From Ancylostoma caninum (taxonomy: Eukaryota > Nematoda > Chromadorea > Rhabditida > Ancylostomatidae): a stretch of 64,000 bases of DNA. A program made the position numbers and the translations under genes. Shown in pieces: positions 61,201 through 64,000 of this stretch (within the stretch, counting starts at the first letter, position 1; every line of letters begins with the position of its first letter). Location of the stretch: the NCBI GenBank assembly GCA_037903475.1, contig JBAJFG010000347.1, positions 2,170,001 to 2,234,000 on the forward strand, read 5' to 3'. The notes under the pieces are model-generated. The model saw nothing but the letters and a program-made list of their open reading frames with translations. It ran no database searches and had not been told where the DNA came from.

Positions 61201-64000
61201 CACAGTTTGAAAAACACGTTAATCGAATCATTCAAAAGTTCGAATATTCCAAAAAGCCACATATTCGAACTATTCAGAATTCGAACACTTCAAATTTTCT
61301 GTTTTTCGAATTGTTCAAAGATTCGAATATTTCAAAAAAAAACGTCGAATATTCCAACGTATGATGCTCTTTAGAAATACTAAACAGAAAACCTCCTTAT
61401 TAGGTCCTTGTATTTCTCGTCGGGATACACATAGTCGACGAAAACTCGTCCATTCGCAAACATCATCAGCTCATTTGCCACCTTTGCACAATTCGCTTGC
61501 GTATCAGTAAGGGTGTCGGATTTTGAGAAATGGATGTTGCGTCGCTTCCGTCCAAGAACTAGTGGTTCTTCCTGTGAAAACGTATCGCTTGTACGCTTTT
61601 TTACTGCTTCCCTTGTAGATGGAAGATTCTTGTGGAAAATTATGATCTATACACATCACTCCCGAAAAATGAAACGAACCGGCATCTCTTTGAAACTGCT
61701 GGCATAGGTTGGCAAATACTGAGCATTAGATAGCAGCAGGCGCATAAACAAGTAGTTCACTAGTTTTTCTTTGTCAAATCCAGCATAATCACGACTCATG
61801 TTGGCGTACTGACCCGGCTGGAATCTCAAGATTTCAGAAAAGTGGAACTTCAAAATTAGTGGAATATGTAGATATTTACCTCCATGACGGAAACTCTGAA
61901 ATCCGCAGATTGCACCTTGTTTTGCGCAACCTTGGGAACCTGGAATTCTTGATGATTATAGTTTTTTTTTCTCGGGCGCACTGCCTACAGAACCACAGAA
62001 GTGTCTGCTATCCGCTGGAGACGTGCCCGAGATACATTCAAGCATGCCCGAGTGCATTCAGACACTTTAATTTTTCCTAGTTTTTTTTTCAATATCAATA
62101 CCAAAACGACTCAAATACTAACTATTTTGATGAAAAAAAGGCATTATATGTAGTGCGCCTTGAAGATCTTGTCAGAAGTCCAAAAAAAAAACAAAGACCC
62201 GGAGAAAAATAATGGGAAGATGTGAAGACGATAAATTTCTTCTAAGAGCTCAGCTACGAAATACAATAGCACAATTTTACAAGTGGTCTACACACATATG
62301 TACATGAAAGCGAAGTGCATCGGGCGAATTCCGGTGCGACATCGCTTTACCCAAAATGAGCAAGTGGGTAAGGATGGGGAGGAGGAGGCTACAGGATGTG
62401 GCGAAAAACAGAATCAGGCAACGAACGTCTGGTTAGTGAGAGCATAGGGGAGAGCACACATTCGGCCGTCATTCCAGAGTTACCCAAATTTGGCCAACAC
62501 TGTTTTTTTTTCTTTTCTAAAATTTCAAGGCTTCGAAGTCTTCATGTTGTGGACTCGTTTGATCAATTGAGTCTGAAAACGAGTACAACTCAAAGCATAT
62601 GTCAAAGCCAGATAATCATGTAGTGATCCATAGAATGAGTTAAGTGTTTCAGTGTGGAACAGAGATTGAACTCTTTCTATTTTTTTATCATGAAATTATC
62701 AGCCTATTTCTAGTCTTTTCTTTATCGACCGCGGTCAAAGCCCGCGTGCGTACGCGACGCATGGCCATGAGAACGAAGTTACTTGGGAAATTTCTGCCTC
62801 AGTTCCAAGGCTAAGGAGGTGACAGCGGGTAAATCCGGGCTGGGAAATATGGTGGCTAGAGGGCACGCCTGTATTCGGTCCCATTATATTCTGATGTTGC
62901 TCTGCGATGACCTACCATCTTCATATATGTTTGCCAATCAACGAAACCAAATTGGTTCTGTAGCTCCCTAATGCTTCTGAGATTCCATGATCGCAAGTAG
63001 ATTCGGCGTGTGTCATCATCGGTGCTGAAATGATGGAATGATGAACTCGGAGAATTCAGAGCTCGTGGAAAGTGCGGCAACTCACCTGTACTTGTTCGCG
63101 ATCATTTGTTCAAATTCCACCAGGCCTCTCACCTTATCCTTGAGTTTAGGATCAATCGGTTTATTCTTAAAACACACATCCTGCATAAGATCACATAGTG
63201 TAAGCAAACAAGTAATGACAATCACCTGAGTTTTTACGAACGTTTCTATGACCTTAGTCGCAGAATTAACATAGTTTTCCTTAATGGTTTTGAAAGCATC
63301 CGGGTGGTAAAAAGTCTTGCTAGAAAAGGAAAAAGTTGAGATTGTAAAGAGTTCAACAGCTGGAAAAATATGCGCTTCCTTCTGACTAGTGTTTTTAGCC
63401 GTTACTTTTTTTATATAACATAAGGTAAACAGTGCTTCACTCATAAAGTCCCTACGCGCAATCGGCGGAAAATTTTCGAGCGCGCCCAGCATGAGGCGCG
63501 TGCGCGGCGCGGCCCTCTTGTGGCAGCGGTCCACCGTCGTTCGTCAGATTTTTGGCCAAGGTGAGTGTTTTTCTTTCACTTTTTTCCTTGATTGAAATTC
63601 ATCTGAAGCTGTGAGGCCTGTGGCTGACCGATATCGACCGGATGGCCCCGCAGGCCTTTTTTCCCCTTTGTAAACCTTGGACTACAGTCGATAGCGCGGA
63701 TAGTTCTATGTTTCTTCAGAAATCTATAACAACCTCATATATGCAGTATTCTGATCGAGGAACATCGTGTATCCTTTATTCGGGTCTGGCCAATATGTGT
63801 CGACAAGAGGTGTCACCAGCGTTTGAATGTTCTGTAAAGTGAAGTGAAACATCAAACTCAATCGAATGGTCGGCTTCCAATGTTGGGCAAAGGATTATGT
63901 ACCTGGTCAAAGGAGAGGTAACCCAAAGCGTTTGCCAGCTGAACCTTATTGGGCAGTCCCTCCACTCTGCCGCCAAGTGCGTAGGTAAACTCCGCTCCGA
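55266..64000 (-). CDS. nep: Neprilysin-type zinc metallopeptidase (M13), 5' end outside window
   Basis: M13 enzymes are usually type II membrane ectoenzymes that cleave peptides on the amino side of hydrophobic residues. Minus-strand exons: >64000-63903, 63831-63734, 63319-63226, 63180-63086, 63024-62916, 61939-61880, 61817-61680, 61571-61393, 59893-59778, 59084-58964, 58905-58809, 58743-58638, 58069-57923, 57861-57772, 57722-57598, 55463-55266. Phases agree; about 622 residues are visible, lacking roughly the first 130, which would include the membrane anchor. Zinc site HELIH opens the exon at 58069; the third ligand Glu is in GENIADNGG; the substrate-binding motif reads NAWY; VDPHSP and the C-terminal CNVW (CxxW) are present. 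Also seen: [19 protein letters not shown]. The 57861 acceptor (TATAG) is chosen by phase and is the least certain junction. Intron 15 is 2.1 kb and repeat-filled. Confidence 0.93.
56215..56765. repeat. Diverged foldback element, family member in a neprilysin intron
   Basis: The left part (AAAATTTGCATACTGAG, GATCACGAATGCCATAA, TTTTATCGATTTTGTCA) is mirrored by the right part (AAAATCAATAAAATCAATA, ATACTTGTGATCAACACC, CAATATGCAAGCATTT). The motif order matches the foldback at 4019-4592. It lies in intron 15 of the neprilysin gene. Confidence 0.6.
56770..57045. mobile_element. MITE with GTACAGT ends
   Basis: The left end is GTACAGTTTACG followed by TCAATGGCGGTGGCC; the right end in reverse complement is GTACAGTGAACG followed by GCAATGGCGGTGGCC. 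The interior is GC-rich (CGCGGCGCGGTTGCGCGGCG). It abuts the foldback at 56215-56765 in the same intron. About 276 bp, non-coding. Confidence 0.7.
57046..57597. other. Remainder of neprilysin intron 15
   Basis: No exon is needed here by phase: the exons at 57722-57598 and 55463-55266 join in phase 0. No repeat boundary recognised. Confidence 0.5.
59332..59378. repeat. Poly-G tract
   Basis: Twenty-seven consecutive G, then TGGGGAGGAGG and another run of G. It lies in a neprilysin intron. Runs of this length are prone to length error in assembly. Confidence 0.95.
60630..61345. repeat. ATTCGAATA-rich degenerate repeat tract
   Basis: Dozens of ATTCGAATA, ATTCATTCATTCG and TTCGAATAATTC motifs at irregular spacing, interrupted by about 200 bp of unrelated sequence near 60860-61070. 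The motif matches the arms of the palindromic element at 3051-3454. It lies in the intron between neprilysin exons ending at 61393 and starting at 59893. Confidence 0.75.

Overview
This is a piece of a nematode nuclear genome, most likely from a strongylid (hookworm or Haemonchus-like) parasite. That placement is inference. It rests on short exons split by roughly 50-1400 bp introns, pyrimidine-rich TTTCAG acceptors (two directly before or 2 nt before a start codon, as at spliced-leader trans-splice sites), several GC-AG introns, the protein families present, and a dense load of mariner, hAT-type and foldback repeats. There are no bacterial features and no CRISPR array. All gene models below were built by eye from reading-frame phase, splice consensus and protein family motifs.

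Layout. 1-7600 holds no convincing gene: palindromic repeats (3051-3454, 3550-5004) and a decayed mariner (5756-7031). At 7636-7669 lies a short candidate first exon. A 2.8 kb inverted-repeat structure with two near-identical 678 bp arms occupies 7848-10625. 10626-17390 is gene-poor. A tRNA-like relic and a hAT-type MITE follow at 17391-17778. The six-exon sphingomyelin synthase gene runs 18299-25067 (+), perhaps beginning at 7636. A four-exon coiled-coil protein gene is on the minus strand at 27883-29895. A LanC-like protein gene runs 31968-34304 (+) and carries a frame break. 34305-41200 holds two more mariner-type elements and a possible small secreted protein (37839-38147).

Two tandem lysosomal acid beta-glucosidase (GH30 glucocerebrosidase) genes run 41215-45956 and 47703-54450 (+). 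They have 14 exons each, and exons 2-14 match in length base for base. Converging on them from the right is an M13 neprilysin-type metallopeptidase gene (55266-64000, minus strand) with 16 visible exons; its 5' end lies outside the window.

Functional links. Sphingomyelin synthase consumes ceramide and glucocerebrosidase releases it, so three genes here act on ceramide. The genes are independent transcription units and nothing in the sequence shows co-regulation. The LanC-like protein (glutathione-dependent chemistry on dehydroamino acids in known relatives) and the neprilysin (peptide cleavage at the cell surface) are unrelated neighbours. I found no clear multi-gene system that looks undescribed. 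The most unusual items are the inverted-repeat structure, the LanC-like frame break, the GT/GC donor differences between the glucocerebrosidase paralogs, the foldback family scattered through introns, and the small secreted-protein candidate.
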